DNA of 60,341 nucleotides from Oscillospiraceae bacterium (GCA_017438745.1 JAFRUS010000009.1:1-60341); one strand, 5' to 3'. Counted from the stretch's first letter, positions 17,408-31,054 are shown. Translations and numbers: made by a program. Notes: generated by a model from the letters alone, not told the origin.

Positions 17408-17523
17408 TTAAGTATAGTCGTGTATTTTATATAAAGTTGTATAAATTTGTGGCGACTTAAAAAATACACATTTGTTTGATTGTATTGTAAGTGTAAAGTT
17501 ATTTGAAAACGGAGATGGATTGA

Positions 17524-21840
<4,317 letters not shown>

Positions 21841-21858
21841 TCACTCCATTTAAATAAT

Positions 21859-21904
21859 ATCGCCGCAGTTACTCTTCACGGATGACTGCGGCGATCATTT
21901 TTTC
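21859..21904 (+). terminator. Terminator of the GH2 gene
   Basis: ATCGCCGCAGT (21859-21869) pairs with ACTGCGGCGAT (21885-21895), followed by CATTTTTTCT. Confidence 0.9.
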
Positions 21905-21940
21905 TGTCATTCAGATCAGAGTTTATCCGGTATTCCTTTG

Positions 21941-21969
21941 TTGATTATTTTACTTTTTTAATGTATAAT
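21941..21969 (+). promoter_or_regulatory. Promoter of the CPBP protease gene
   Basis: TTGATT, 17 bp, TATAAT, 45 bp upstream of the ATG at 22014. Confidence 0.75.
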
Positions 21970-22013
21970 AACTATATAAGCAACTTAATGAAAAACAGAT
22001 AAAGGAGATAACA

Positions 22014-23069
22014 ATGGAACTTAATCCTGAAAATGAATCAAAAACAGAACTGAAAAAAGAAATAAGACGGGACTCGGCGATAAATGCCGTACTTCTGTTT
22101 GCTTTCTGGGCAATATACTTCGGAATAGCAGCCGCACTTCCGCCGGTACTTAAAAAATTCATAGATCCGGCAGACAAAACACTTTTTCACAATGTAGAAA
22201 CCCTTCTTTTCTACATACTTCTCTACCCGATAGGCTTTTCGCTCATCCTTGTCATCAACAAGCTACTGTACAAAGGAAAACGCGAAATTAAAATATCAGA
22301 ATGCTTCAGGAAACCTGTAACATCGCCGGGCTGGACAGCAAAATGGATCTTCTTCACCATTGGTGCGACCTATGCGGCCGCTGTAGTGTCAACACTGCTG
22401 TTTGCACTCATAGAGACATTTTCAGGTGCGGACCTGTCAGAAGCAGATATGAGTTCAGACAATTCTGCTCTCAGCATCATCACCATTCTCATATCAGCAC
22501 CGGTGTTTGCGCCTATATTCGAAGAACTTTTCTTCCGCGGAACTTTGTACAGAAACGTAAGAAATCACGGTACGGTAAGCATGATGCTGGTCTGCGGTAT
22601 CACTTTCGGTATATGGCACGGAAACTATCCGCAGTTCCTGTTTGCATCGGCTATGGGCTTCTTCTCATGCTTCCTGTTTGAAAAAACAAAATCGGTCATT
22701 CCTTCAATGATCGTTCATTTCGTAATAAACTCGATAGGATCGTTCATGTCAATTCTGGTAGGTATGGTGGGTCTGTCAACAACAGAAATGACAACTGCAG
22801 ACTCTTACGACCTTCTCTTTGAACATCCGCTCTTCTTCCTGCTTCTCTGTGCTATAGGACTGAGCGTTATAGCTTTCCTTTTACTCTGGTTTATATTTTT
22901 CATTATCGAAATCGCATACCACAAAGAAAGCTTCGTTCTTGAAAAGAAAAATACGGAAATATCTGAAGGTAAAAAATTCTGGATCTATCTTTCCTCACCC
23001 CTCATGGCAATCGTAATGCTGGGTATGCTTGGATATACAATTTTCCGCGCACTTGGAGGTAATATCTGA
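22014..23069 (+). CDS. CPBP family intramembrane glutamic endopeptidase
   Basis: 351 residues, polytopic membrane protein with about eight hydrophobic helices. The Abi/CPBP motifs are complete: 'EELFFRG' (EExxxR), 'FGIWHG' (FxxxH) and 'HFVINS' (HxxxN). Relatives are Rce1-like CAAX proteases and bacteriocin self-immunity proteins; the substrate here is unknown. RBS AAAGGAG. No bacteriocin gene is visible next to it. Single gene between its own promoter and that of the next gene. Confidence 0.88.
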   Translation: MELNPENESKTELKKEIRRDSAINAVLLFAFWAIYFGIAAALPPVLKKFIDPADKTLFHNVETLLFYILLYPIGFSLILVINKLLYKGKREIKISECFRKPVTSPGWTAKWIFFTIGATYAAAVVSTLLFALIETFSGADLSEADMSSDNSALSIITILISAPVFAPIFEELFFRGTLYRNVRNHGTVSMMLVCGITFGIWHGNYPQFLFASAMGFFSCFLFEKTKSVIPSMIVHFVINSIGSFMSILVGMVGLSTTEMTTADSYDLLFEHPLFFLLLCAIGLSVIAFLLLWFIFFIIEIAYHKESFVLEKKNTEISEGKKFWIYLSSPLMAIVMLGMLGYTIFRALGGNI

Positions 23070-23127
23070 TTACGCGACACGCTTTTATCCATATTATGAA
23101 ATTTCAATATATTTTTTCGAAACACTG

Positions 23128-23156
23128 TTGACAAAATGGTGAAAATAAACTATAAT
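23128..23156 (+). promoter_or_regulatory. Consensus promoter of the cytidylate-kinase-like gene
   Basis: TTGACA, 17 bp, TATAAT: a perfect match. Confidence 0.88.
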
Positions 23157-23195
23157 AACAGTATATCAAGGAAGAGAAAACGGAGGAAAAAAGAT

Positions 23196-23801
23196 ATGGA
23201 GAAAATCAAGATCATCACTATTGGCAGAGAATATGCCAGCGGCGGAAGATCCGTTGGTAAACTGATCTCTGAAAAACTCGGAATTCCATTCTACAACAAG
23301 GAAATACTGCACATGGCAGCCGAAAAACTGAATATGTCAGCTGACGATGTAAAAAACGCTGACGAAACTGCAGCAAACAGCCTACTGTACAGCATATCAC
23401 TGATGAACAATCTCAGTTCAGCTTCATCACTTCCTTTAAACGACAGAATATACATTGAGGAACGTGAAGTCATCAAATCACTCGCTGAACAGGGACCATG
23501 CGTAATAGTAGGAAGATGTGCCGACAGCATACTTAAGGAAATACGCGACGACGTACTCAACGTTTTCATCTACGCAGACTCTGAAGCAAGAGCCAAAAGA
23601 GCGATAAACGAATACAACGAGTCACCTGACAGCGTATACGCTTCACTCAGAAAGCACGACAAAAAGAGATCAACCTACTACAATCTCAACACGGGACAGA
23701 AATGGGGAGCAAAAGACAATTACGATTTATGCCTTAACAGTTCAAAGCTCGGCATCGAAATGTGTGCCGACCTTATCATACATACTGCAGCAAACATGTA
23801 A
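23196..23801 (+). CDS. Cytidylate kinase-like family protein
   Basis: 201 residues with a P-loop-like start 'ITIGREYASGGRSVGKLISEKLG', 'FYNKEIL' and 'GPCVIVGRCAD', matching the cytidylate-kinase-like (AAA_26) family found widely in Clostridia. The P-loop is unusual (GREYASGGRSVG) compared with GxxGxGK. Function in vivo is not established, although nucleotide kinase activity is plausible. Start at 23196 because GGAGG precedes it; an upstream frame from 23136 overlaps the promoter. Confidence 0.82.
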   Translation: MEKIKIITIGREYASGGRSVGKLISEKLGIPFYNKEILHMAAEKLNMSADDVKNADETAANSLLYSISLMNNLSSASSLPLNDRIYIEEREVIKSLAEQGPCVIVGRCADSILKEIRDDVLNVFIYADSEARAKRAINEYNESPDSVYASLRKHDKKRSTYYNLNTGQKWGAKDNYDLCLNSSKLGIEMCADLIIHTAANM

Positions 23802-23832
23802 TTTCTCTTGATCCATCCTAAAATATAATATA

Positions 23833-23882
23833 CAGCAAAAAGCCGGGGCTAACGTAGAAATAGGCTCCGGCTTTTTGCTGCC
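23833..23882 (+). terminator. Terminator of the cytidylate-kinase-like gene
   Basis: CAGCAAAAAGCCGG (23833-23846) pairs with CCGGCTTTTTGCTG (23867-23880), containing the T run within the stem. Confidence 0.85.
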
Positions 23883-23890
23883 ATAAAACC

Positions 23891-23931
23891 AAAACAGCCC
23901 GCTTTTCTTAATAATGAAAAGCGGGCTGAAA
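23891..23931 (-). terminator. Terminator of typA
   Basis: CAGCCCGCTTTTC (23895-23907) pairs with GAAAAGCGGGCTG (23916-23928). The reverse strand continues TTTTGGTTTT. Repeat copy 2 lies between it and the typA stop, so the repeat is transcribed in the typA 3' UTR. Confidence 0.75.
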
Positions 23932-23940
23932 ATTTAAGAA

Positions 23941-24029
23941 ACTCTGATTTATTCATAAATCAGAGTGGGGAACCGGGGCGAAGCCCCGCAAATCCTCTCT
24001 CCGGAAATCCGGCTAAGCCGGATTTCCAC
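23941..24029 (-). repeat. Dispersed three-hairpin repeat, copy 2 (inverted)
   Basis: In reverse orientation it has hairpin A (GGAAATCCGGC/GCCGGATTTCC), hairpin B (GCGGGGC/GCCCCGG) and hairpin C (ACTCTGATTTA/TAAATCAGAGT). The left CTGATTAAATC end is missing. It begins 15 bp after the typA stop codon. Confidence 0.82.
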
Positions 24030-24044
24030 TTTACTTTTATATTA

Positions 24045-25865
24045 TCAGATCTTTGCCTTTGCCTTTGCACGCATCTGGTTTGAAAGAATTCTCTTTCTGA
24101 TTCTGATGTTCTTTGGTGTGATCTCGAGAAGCTCGTCGTCTGCGAGGAATTCAAGGCTTTCCTCAAGGCTTAACTTTCTGCACGGGATGAGTCTGAGTGC
24201 GTCATCGCTTCCGCTTGCACGTGTGTTTGAAAGGTGCTTCTTCTTACATACGTTTACTACAAGGTCTTCTGACTTAGGTGATACACCTACGATCATGCCT
24301 TCGTATACCGGAGTACCTGCACCGATGAAGAGGGCGCCTCTTTCCTGTGCGTTGAAAAGGCCGTATGTAACTGCTTCGCCTGTTTCAAATGAGATGAGTG
24401 AGCCTGTTTTTCTTCTCGGAATGTCGCCCTTGTACGGTTCATATCCGTTGAACACGCTGCTCATGATGCCTTCGCCCTTTGTATCTGTAAGGAATTCGCT
24501 CTTGTATCCGAAAAGTCCTCTTGCAGGAACAGAGAATTCAAGACGCATTCTTGCTCCCTGCGGATGCATTGTGAGCATTTCTGCCTTTCTTGTACCCATC
24601 TTTTCCATTACTGCGCCGACGCTTTCTTCCGGTACGTCAACAACGAGGAGTTCCATTGGTTCGCACTTTACGCCGTCAATTTCCTTGAGTACAACTCTTG
24701 GAGTTGAAACTGAAAGTTCATATCCTTCACGGCGCATGTTTTCTATAAGGATTGAAAGGTGCATTTCACCGCGGCCGCATACTGAGAATGAATCAGCGTT
24801 TTCTGTTTCTTCAACACGGAGTGAAACGTCACGGAGAAGTTCCTTGAAAAGTCTGTCGCGGAGCTGACGTGATGTTACGAACTTGCCTTCACGTCCTGCG
24901 AACGGGCTGTCGTTTACTGAGAATGTCATTTCAACTGTAGGTTCACTGATCTTGGCAACAGGAAGAGCCTTGAATTCTGAAGCTGCGTCGCAGATAGTAT
25001 CACCGATCGTGATGTTTTCAATACCGCTTATCCATACAATGTCGCCCACTGTAGCTTCCTGAACAGGTACTCTCTGGAGTTCCTGGATCTGTAGAACGTT
25101 TACTACCTTTGCGTTGTACGGCTTCTTTGAATCGAAGTGGTCACCGACTGTGATGTTCTGACCAACCTTAACAGAACCGCTCTCAATGCGTCCGATACCG
25201 ATACGGCCTACGTAGTCATTGTAGTCGATAGATGAGATAAGCATCTGGAGAGGAGCTGTTTCGTCGCCTTCCGGAGCCGGAATATAATCAAGAATTGTTT
25301 CGAAGAGAGGAGTAAGATCCTTGCCCGGTTCGTACTGGCTGAGTGAAGCAGTGCCGCTTCTGCCTGAACAGAAGAGGATAGGGCTTTCGAGCTGTTCGTC
25401 GTTTGCGTCGAGGTCGATGAGGAGTTCGAGAACTTCATCGCCGATCTCGTCAAGTCTTGCATCAGGCTTGTCGATCTTGTTTACAACGATGATGATCTTC
25501 TGACCCATTTCAAGAGCCTTTGAAAGAACGAATCTTGTCTGTGGCATAGGACCTTCAGCTGCGTCTACGAGAAGGAGAACACCGTCAACCATGTTGAGTA
25601 CACGTTCAACTTCGCCGCCGAAGTCAGCATGGCCAGGAGTGTCGATGATGTTGATCTTTGTTCCGTTGTAGCAAACTGATGTGTTCTTGGCAAGGATAGT
25701 GATACCACGTTCCTTTTCAAGATCGTTGCTGTCCATTACACGTTCAGCAACAGTCTGATTCTCACGGAAAGCACCGCCCTGCTTGAGCATTTCATCAACG
25801 AGTGTGGTTTTACCGTGGTCAACGTGAGCAATGATCGCGATGTTTCTTAAATCGTTTCTTACCAT
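24045..25865 (-). CDS. typA: Translational GTPase TypA/BipA
   Basis: 606 residues, normal length. G-domain motifs are '[10 protein letters not shown]' (P-loop), 'RGITI', '[12 protein letters not shown]' and '[11 protein letters not shown]'. EF-Tu-like domain II follows, then EF-G-like domains and the BipA-specific C-terminal domain ('[16 protein letters not shown]'). It acts on ribosome assembly and stress adaptation. RBS GGAGGAGT before the ATG. Confidence 0.96.
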   Translation of the reverse strand: MVRNDLRNIAIIAHVDHGKTTLVDEMLKQGGAFRENQTVAERVMDSNDLEKERGITILAKNTSVCYNGTKINIIDTPGHADFGGEVERVLNMVDGVLLLVDAAEGPMPQTRFVLSKALEMGQKIIIVVNKIDKPDARLDEIGDEVLELLIDLDANDEQLESPILFCSGRSGTASLSQYEPGKDLTPLFETILDYIPAPEGDETAPLQMLISSIDYNDYVGRIGIGRIESGSVKVGQNITVGDHFDSKKPYNAKVVNVLQIQELQRVPVQEATVGDIVWISGIENITIGDTICDAASEFKALPVAKISEPTVEMTFSVNDSPFAGREGKFVTSRQLRDRLFKELLRDVSLRVEETENADSFSVCGRGEMHLSILIENMRREGYELSVSTPRVVLKEIDGVKCEPMELLVVDVPEESVGAVMEKMGTRKAEMLTMHPQGARMRLEFSVPARGLFGYKSEFLTDTKGEGIMSSVFNGYEPYKGDIPRRKTGSLISFETGEAVTYGLFNAQERGALFIGAGTPVYEGMIVGVSPKSEDLVVNVCKKKHLSNTRASGSDDALRLIPCRKLSLEESLEFLADDELLEITPKNIRIRKRILSNQMRAKAKAKI

Positions 25866-25910
25866 AAATAACTCCTCCTGAAAGTCGTCTTCGTAAACTT
25901 TACTAAAAAA

Positions 25911-25928
25911 TCACTAATTCATTAGTGA
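25911..25928 (-). terminator. Perfect palindrome with T tract ahead of typA
   Basis: TCACTAAT-TC-ATTAGTGA, followed on the reverse strand by TTTTTTAG. It lies between the tRNA cluster and typA and could be a second terminator or an attenuator in the typA leader. Confidence 0.5.
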
Positions 25929-25991
25929 AACTTGCCATAAACCTTTTCAATCTGTGAAAAGTACTAATTATATTGCCAAAAAATTTTTGCA

Positions 25992-26023
25992 TAAAAAATT
26001 TCCTGCATGAAAATGCAGGAAAT
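25992..26023 (-). terminator. Terminator of the tRNA cluster
   Basis: ATTTCCTGCAT (25998-26008) pairs with ATGCAGGAAAT (26013-26023), then TTTTTTATG on the reverse strand, immediately after tRNA-Tyr. Confidence 0.8.
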
Positions 26024-26028
26024 AATGT

Positions 26029-26113
26029 TGGTGGAAGAGGGTGGATTCGAACCACCGAAGCTGAAAGCAACAGATTTACAGTCTGCCCCCTTTGGCCACT
26101 CGGGAACTCTTCC
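26029..26113 (-). tRNA. tRNA-Tyr (GUA)
   Basis: Acceptor GGAAGAG/CTCTTCC, a long variable arm typical of bacterial tRNA-Tyr, and loop CTGTAAA giving anticodon GUA. CCA is encoded (26029-26031). Confidence 0.95.
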
Positions 26114-26126
26114 ATATTTAATTGAG

Positions 26127-26199
26127 AGCTGGTGAACGGACTTGAACCCCTGACCTGCTGATTACAAATCAGCTGCTCTACCAACTGAGCTACACCAGC
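26127..26199 (-). tRNA. tRNA-Thr (UGU), copy A
   Basis: Acceptor GCTGGTG/CACCAGC and anticodon loop TTTGTAA, giving UGU. Its T loop reads GTTCAAG, differing by one base from the neighbouring copy at 26233. CCA is not encoded. Confidence 0.95.
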
Positions 26200-26232
26200 A
26201 CAGTATCAAACTTAAGTATCAAAAACATTGGA

Positions 26233-26305
26233 AGCTGGTGAACGGACTCGAACCCCTGACCTGCTGATTACAAATCAGCTGCTCTACCAACTGAGCTACA
26301 CCAGC
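26233..26305 (-). tRNA. tRNA-Thr (UGU), copy B
   Basis: Identical to copy A except for GTTCGAG in the T loop (the standard form). The pair is a tandem duplication 106 bp apart. Confidence 0.95.
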
Positions 26306-26311
26306 ATCTTA

Positions 26312-26385
26312 TCGAGGCGACAGGAGTCGAACCTGCGGCATCTTGGTCCCAAACCAAGCACTCTACCAAACTGAGTTACGCCTCG
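26312..26385 (-). tRNA. tRNA-Pro (UGG)
   Basis: Acceptor CGAGGCG/CGCCTCG and loop TTTGGGA, giving UGG. First gene of the four-tRNA transcript. Confidence 0.95.
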
Positions 26386-26419
26386 TCGTTTTCTCTACTG
26401 CTCGTTTGACAGCTTCTTA

Positions 26420-26448
26420 ATTATACACTATCAGAAACCGTTTGTCAA
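26420..26448 (-). promoter_or_regulatory. Promoter of the Pro-Thr-Thr-Tyr tRNA cluster
   Basis: Reverse strand TTGACA, 17 bp, TATAAT: a perfect consensus. Confidence 0.88.
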
Positions 26449-26508
26449 CACTTTTTTTGAAAAAAATTTTCAAAACGGTTATTTACAGCTAATGCCGCTC
26501 CCTCAATA

Positions 26509-26537
26509 TTGAATCTGCGCGGTTTATATGGTATACT
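26509..26537 (+). promoter_or_regulatory. Promoter of the CE2-like esterase gene
   Basis: TTGAAT, 17 bp, TATACT, 43 bp upstream of the ATG. Confidence 0.72.
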
Positions 26538-26579
26538 AAGGTAAACAAAAATACTTTCCTCTGACACGGAGAACCATAC

Positions 26580-27626
26580 ATGAAACACTTAAAACTTTCA
26601 GATAAAAATACAAAGATTACAGGCAGATATTCAGACGATGGAGATGTGCTCTGGCTTATACACAGCGGATCTGCTGCCGGGTTTGAACTTACGGCTTCGA
26701 AGGCTGAACTGACACTGAAGAGCGATGTGAATTCGGACACTTACAAGGAGGGGCTGCCTCGTTTTGCTGTGTTTGTGGACGACATGCTTATCTGCGACGA
26801 TGTGACCGGAACTGAAGGCAAGAAAATCGCTGTTCTGGACAGTGATAACGAGAAAACAGTTTCCGTAAAGATAATACATCTTTCCGAAGCACAGTCAGGT
26901 GCTGTCGGTATTGCGGCACTTGAAGTGGAATCATATGCTGCAGATCCGGTAATACCGCTTCCGGACAAAAAATACAGCATTGAATTTATCGGTGATTCCA
27001 TCACCTGTGCATACGGCGTGGAAAGCGAATGTGAACTTGATATGTTCACTACAAAGACTGAAAACTTCATGAAATCATATGCTTATCTCACCGCACAGAA
27101 GCTTGATGCTGACTACAGTGCTGTTTCATTCAGCGGATTCGGTGTGGTTTCGGCATTTTCCGACACCGGAATAAAAGATGATGCACGTCTGGTTCCGGAC
27201 TTTTATCTTTACGCAGGTAATCTTCCTGAGTTCAGAATACTGTGGAATTTTGAAAGAAAGCATCACGACATAGTAGTTGTTTTTCTCGGAACAAACGATA
27301 TCAACTACGTTGCCGCCGCCAGTGAACATGAGGATGAATTTAAGGAAGGCTATCTTTCATTCCTTAAAACAGTCAGAGAAAAGAATCCTGATTCCTTCAT
27401 CGTCTGCACAATGGGCACGATGGGAACCGGGAATGTCTATAAGGAAATCGAAAAAGCCGTTGCAGAGTTTAAGAACATTTCCGACGAAAATATCCTCTGC
27501 TTCCGCTCGAAAGAACAGAACGGAGCCGACGGATACGGTGCCGACTGGCATCCTTCCGCCATAACACAGCAGAAATGCGCTGACAGACTCTCGGAAGTTC
27601 TGAGGGGAATTCTTCCGAACAGATAA
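26580..27626 (+). CDS. CE2-like SGNH esterase without signal peptide
   Basis: 348 residues. The N-terminal beta-rich part (about 1-130) resembles the jelly-roll of carbohydrate esterase family 2, and the C-terminal SGNH hydrolase has 'IEFIGDSITCAYG' (Ser block I), 'VFLGTNDINY' (block III) and 'DWHPS' with the His. CE2 enzymes remove acetyl groups from xylan and other glycans and are normally secreted. No signal peptide or membrane anchor is visible here, so it probably deacetylates imported oligosaccharides in the cytoplasm. RBS CGGAG before the ATG. Monocistronic. Confidence 0.8.
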   Translation: MKHLKLSDKNTKITGRYSDDGDVLWLIHSGSAAGFELTASKAELTLKSDVNSDTYKEGLPRFAVFVDDMLICDDVTGTEGKKIAVLDSDNEKTVSVKIIHLSEAQSGAVGIAALEVESYAADPVIPLPDKKYSIEFIGDSITCAYGVESECELDMFTTKTENFMKSYAYLTAQKLDADYSAVSFSGFGVVSAFSDTGIKDDARLVPDFYLYAGNLPEFRILWNFERKHHDIVVVFLGTNDINYVAAASEHEDEFKEGYLSFLKTVREKNPDSFIVCTMGTMGTGNVYKEIEKAVAEFKNISDENILCFRSKEQNGADGYGADWHPSAITQQKCADRLSEVLRGILPNR

Positions 27627-27642
27627 GGAAACAAACACAAAC

Positions 27643-27680
27643 GGGCGTACCGGTCACGAAATCGGTACGCCCTTCTTATT
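27643..27680 (+). terminator. Terminator between esterase gene and nadE
   Basis: GGGCGTACCG (27643-27652) pairs with CGGTACGCCC (27663-27672), followed by TTCTTATT. It can also stop nadE transcripts, which arrive from the other side. Confidence 0.82.
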
Positions 27681-27737
27681 CTGAACGTGCTTATTTACGG
27701 GTGCTCTGTACGACAGACGCCTGTTTTCAACGATCAT

Positions 27738-28484
27738 TTATTTGTTCTCTTCAAAATAGTTGTAGCAAGGCATGAAGCTGAGCTTGAACAGATTACGTTC
27801 GTGGAGCGTATCTATCCTCTCCTTTGTAGCCGGATCAGGTTCGATTCCTTCACGTATGTACTTGTCCAGTGTAAGGTAAGTAAATCCGAGATTGTCTTCA
27901 TCTGTCTTGCCGCAGAGGCCGTCAATAGGCGGCTTTTCAACGAATTTTTCAGGGAGTCCGAGTTCACGTCCCATAGCCTTTACTTCCTGAACTGTGAAGA
28001 ATGAAAGCGGGCTTACGTCACCGGCAGCATCGCCGTATCTTGTTGAATAGCCCACCCAGTCTTCAGAGAGATTGCATGTATTGATAACACGGCCGTTGTT
28101 TGACTGTGAAACTGCGTACAGAACAGACATTCTGATTCGCGGAGCAAGATTTGTTCTTGTCTGAGTGCTTATTTCAAGCTGTCCTTCCAGCGCGCCCATA
28201 ACACCTTCAAATGCGTCCTTTATATTAACAGTGAAGTTCTTTATATCAAGGTGCCTGCAAAGGTCGATAGAGTAGTCTATGTCGTGCTGTTCGCCGTTTG
28301 GCATCATTACACCGATAACCCTGTCCTTACCGAGTGCCCTGCAGCAGAGAGCAGCAGCAACGGAACTGTCCTTGCCTCCGGATATTCCGATAACAGCATT
28401 GCATCCTTTTCCGTTTTTCTCAAACCAGTCTTTAAGCCATGCAGAACATTTTTCTACAGCATCGGCAGCATTAAAACTATACAT
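27738..28484 (-). CDS. nadE: NH3-dependent NAD+ synthetase
   Basis: 248 residues. It makes NAD+ from deamido-NAD+, ATP and ammonia. Visible are the P-loop 'ISGGKDSSV', 'NTCNLSEDWVGYSTRYGDAAGD' (read in two parts, the deamido-NAD site) and 'FVEKPPIDGL'. No glutaminase domain is present, so it is the ammonia-using form. The start chosen is the ATG at 28484 after GAGAGGAAG; the frame extends to 28517. Confidence 0.94.
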   Translation of the reverse strand: MYSFNAADAVEKCSAWLKDWFEKNGKGCNAVIGISGGKDSSVAAALCCRALGKDRVIGVMMPNGEQHDIDYSIDLCRHLDIKNFTVNIKDAFEGVMGALEGQLEISTQTRTNLAPRIRMSVLYAVSQSNNGRVINTCNLSEDWVGYSTRYGDAAGDVSPLSFFTVQEVKAMGRELGLPEKFVEKPPIDGLCGKTDEDNLGFTYLTLDKYIREGIEPDPATKERIDTLHERNLFKLSFMPCYNYFEENK

Positions 28485-28583
28485 ACTATATCTTCCTCTC
28501 TGAAAATAATCAGACAAATACAGCGGATCACCAGTAAATATTGCGCATTGATCCTTTTGCCATCTGTTTTTTACTATATTTAA

Positions 28584-28612
28584 ATTATATTTTCTTCTGC
28601 ATTAATTGTCAA
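28584..28612 (-). promoter_or_regulatory. Promoter of nadE
   Basis: Reverse strand TTGACA, 17 bp, TATAAT. The leader of about 90 nt can form GGATCA/TGATCC, but no known NAD-sensing riboswitch is recognised. Confidence 0.8.
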
Positions 28613-28646
28613 CACCAAATACTTCGTTTCGGGACATCACCGGGAC

Positions 28647-28702
28647 AAAAAAAGATGTAAAAAGGAGCTCGCTTTTGAGCAGGCCGTTTTTACATCTTTT
28701 GT
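28647..28702 (-). terminator. Terminator of the feo operon
   Basis: AAAAGATGTAAAAA pairs with TTTTTACATCTTTT (28687-28700), with T/A runs on both sides. It lies just after the FeoB-associated small gene. Confidence 0.8.
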
Positions 28703-28704
28703 TT

Positions 28705-28851
28705 TTATTTTTTATCAACTGCACAATGGCATCCGGTCTTGCCCGCATACGGGCAGCCCACGCATTTGCCTTTTTTCTTCTGTCTGCGGATGTATACAAG
28801 TGCTGCGCCGACAGCGGATATTACTATAGCTGTACAGATTACATTTACCAT
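28705..28851 (-). CDS. FeoB-associated Cys-rich membrane protein
   Basis: 48 residues: one N-terminal transmembrane helix ('VNVICTAIVISAVGAALVYI'), a basic stretch 'RRQKKKGK', then 'CVGCPYAGKTGCHC'. This matches the small FeoB-associated family (PF12669) that follows feoB in many Firmicutes and is thought to aid ferrous iron transport. GGAGG stands nine bases before the ATG at 28851. It lies 113 bp after feoB. Confidence 0.85.
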   Translation of the reverse strand: MVNVICTAIVISAVGAALVYIRRQKKKGKCVGCPYAGKTGCHCAVDKK

Positions 28852-28964
28852 AACTTTATACCTCCGTAAATTCATATAACGCAGCCATGTGTGCACAGGA
28901 AAACATCCATGCACACGTAAACTGCGTCTGACTGTATCACATGAGAATTATGTCTGTATATATC

Positions 28965-30965
28965 TTACTTTGCTTTTGCAAGCTCGTATTCGGAATCGAA
29001 ACGTTTGTTGTTTCTTATTATTATTCCGGCAATTATTGCTGCGAAGGCGATAACTGCGATAAGACCGCCTGCGAAACCTGCACCGAAGTGACCTGTTGTG
29101 AAGAGTGTGCCGAACTGGTAAACGAGGAATCCGATAGTGTAACCGGTTGCAAGCTGGAGGCAGATAGCTCCGGCAAGCCACTTGCCGCTCTTGAGTTCTG
29201 AATTGAGGGCACCGATAGCTGCAAAGCACGGCGGTGTGTAGAGGTTGAACATAAGGTATGCGAGAGCTGCAACCTTAGTGATACCCATGATCGCAGCAAC
29301 TTCACTGCCGCCGTCAACAAGAGCGAGTTCTTCTGTATCGATAAAGTTTGTTATTGCAAAACAGGTTGCTATTGTACCAACAACGTTTTCCTTTGCTATG
29401 AATCCTGTAACAGCCGCTGCTGCAAGCTGCCATGCTGCAATTCCGACAACCGGAATGAGAACGTAGGCAAAAGGTGAAGCGATAGCTGCGAGGATCGAAG
29501 TATCTTCCATGCCTTCTTCAACAACTTCAAAGTGAGTGTTGAATGACTGCATTATCTGAACGGCTGTGTTGCACACGAGAATAATTGTACCGGCCTTGAT
29601 GATATATGCCTTGCCTCGTTCAAGCATTGAGCCAAGAGCAAACTTAAGGCTTGGAACCTTGTACTCAGGAAGTTCGATGATGAAGAACGACTTTCTGTAC
29701 TTCATTCCTGTGATTGCCTTTACAAGAACTGCGCCGAGGAAGATAAGGCCTATGCCAACGAAGTACATAAGAGGTCCTACCCACTTTGCATCCGAGAAGA
29801 ATGCACCTGCAAACAGTGCAATGACCGGAAGCTTAGCACCGCACGGCATGAATGTTGCGAGCATTGCGGAAGTTCTTCTTTCACGTTCGTTCTTTATAGT
29901 ACGGCATGCCATAATTGCAGGAATACCGCATCCTGTACCGATAACCATAGGGATAACTGTTTTACCTGAAAGGCCGACACGCTTGAAAAGCGGATCGAGT
30001 ACGACTGTTGCACGTGACATGTATCCGCAGTCTTCAAGAAGGGCAATGAGGAAATACATTACCATTACAAGAGGGAGGAATCCGACAACGGCACCGACAC
30101 CGCCGATTATACCGTCAACAATAAGTGCATACAGAAGCGGATTTGCATTTTCCATCTTTCCGGCAACAAATTCCTTGAAAGTATCTATCCATCCTGCAAG
30201 AATATCCGCTACCCAGGTTCCGACTGTTGACTGTGAAATGTAGAACACGAGGAACATTACTCCTGCAAATACCAGAAGTCCGAGAATCGGATGGGTAAGT
30301 ACCGCATCGATCTTATCGCTTCCGTTCTTTTCCTTTGTAAGCACCTTTCTTGTTTCGACCTTGCCTACCATTTCCTTTACAAAGTCAAAACGCTTGCGGT
30401 CTGATCTTTCGACTTCAGCCTTGTCGTGAAGATTTATATTTCCTTCGGAATACGGAGCTTTCTGTTCAGTACCTTTGAGTTTTACAGCTGCCGAAACAAC
30501 TTCCTTAAGTCCTGAATCATTTACTGATACCGTCTTGATGACCGGACAGCCCAGCATTTCCGAAAGCATTTTCTCATCTATTTTTGTGTCCTTCTTTTCG
30601 TTTACGTCACTCTTGTTGAGTGCAACAACGACCGGAATTCCGAGTTCCAGAAGCTGAGTTGTAAAGAAAAGACTTCTGCTTAAGTTCGTTGCATCCACAA
30701 TGTTGATGATAGCATCAGGATGTTCATTTTTTACATAACCGCTTGTAACACTTTCCTCGGAAGTGAACGGTGACATTGAATACGCACCCGGAAGATCGAC
30801 TGCGATAAGTTCCTCCGACGTATCGGAATAATTCTTTTTTATCGCAAACTCCTTGCGGTCAACTGTTACACCTGCCCAGTTACCTATTTTTTCATTTCGC
30901 CCTGTGAGTGCATTGAACATAGTGGTTTTACCGCTGTTCGGGTTACCTGCCAAAGCAATTCTCAT
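28965..30965 (-). CDS. feoB: Ferrous iron transporter B
   Basis: 666 residues. N-terminal GTPase with 'GNPNSGKTTMFNALTG' (P-loop), 'IGNWAGVTVD' (switch I), 'DLPGAYS' and 'NKSD', then a helical regulatory region and a membrane domain with two Gate repeats ('IGTGCGIPAIMACRTI', 'MFNLYTPPCFAAIGA'). It imports Fe(II) across the inner membrane. The start is set at the ATG at 30965 after GGAGG. FeoA lies upstream and the Cys-rich helper downstream. Confidence 0.95.
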   Translation of the reverse strand: MRIALAGNPNSGKTTMFNALTGRNEKIGNWAGVTVDRKEFAIKKNYSDTSEELIAVDLPGAYSMSPFTSEESVTSGYVKNEHPDAIINIVDATNLSRSLFFTTQLLELGIPVVVALNKSDVNEKKDTKIDEKMLSEMLGCPVIKTVSVNDSGLKEVVSAAVKLKGTEQKAPYSEGNINLHDKAEVERSDRKRFDFVKEMVGKVETRKVLTKEKNGSDKIDAVLTHPILGLLVFAGVMFLVFYISQSTVGTWVADILAGWIDTFKEFVAGKMENANPLLYALIVDGIIGGVGAVVGFLPLVMVMYFLIALLEDCGYMSRATVVLDPLFKRVGLSGKTVIPMVIGTGCGIPAIMACRTIKNERERRTSAMLATFMPCGAKLPVIALFAGAFFSDAKWVGPLMYFVGIGLIFLGAVLVKAITGMKYRKSFFIIELPEYKVPSLKFALGSMLERGKAYIIKAGTIILVCNTAVQIMQSFNTHFEVVEEGMEDTSILAAIASPFAYVLIPVVGIAAWQLAAAAVTGFIAKENVVGTIATCFAITNFIDTEELALVDGGSEVAAIMGITKVAALAYLMFNLYTPPCFAAIGALNSELKSGKWLAGAICLQLATGYTIGFLVYQFGTLFTTGHFGAGFAGGLIAVIAFAAIIAGIIIRNNKRFDSEYELAKAK

Positions 30966-31054
30966 GGTACTTATCCCTCCGTTAATATTTTTATTTCCGC
31001 GCACTGATCAGCCGGTCAGTGTACAGCAAGAAAACTCATACCAGTGATGTTTTC

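Noticed and set aside
23965..24867. Long open frame opposite typA, beginning in repeat copy 2
   Set aside because: Antisense shadow with Ser/Arg-rich composition; typA is certain on the other strand.
29566..30243. Long open frame opposite feoB
   Set aside because: Antisense shadow of a well-supported membrane protein gene.
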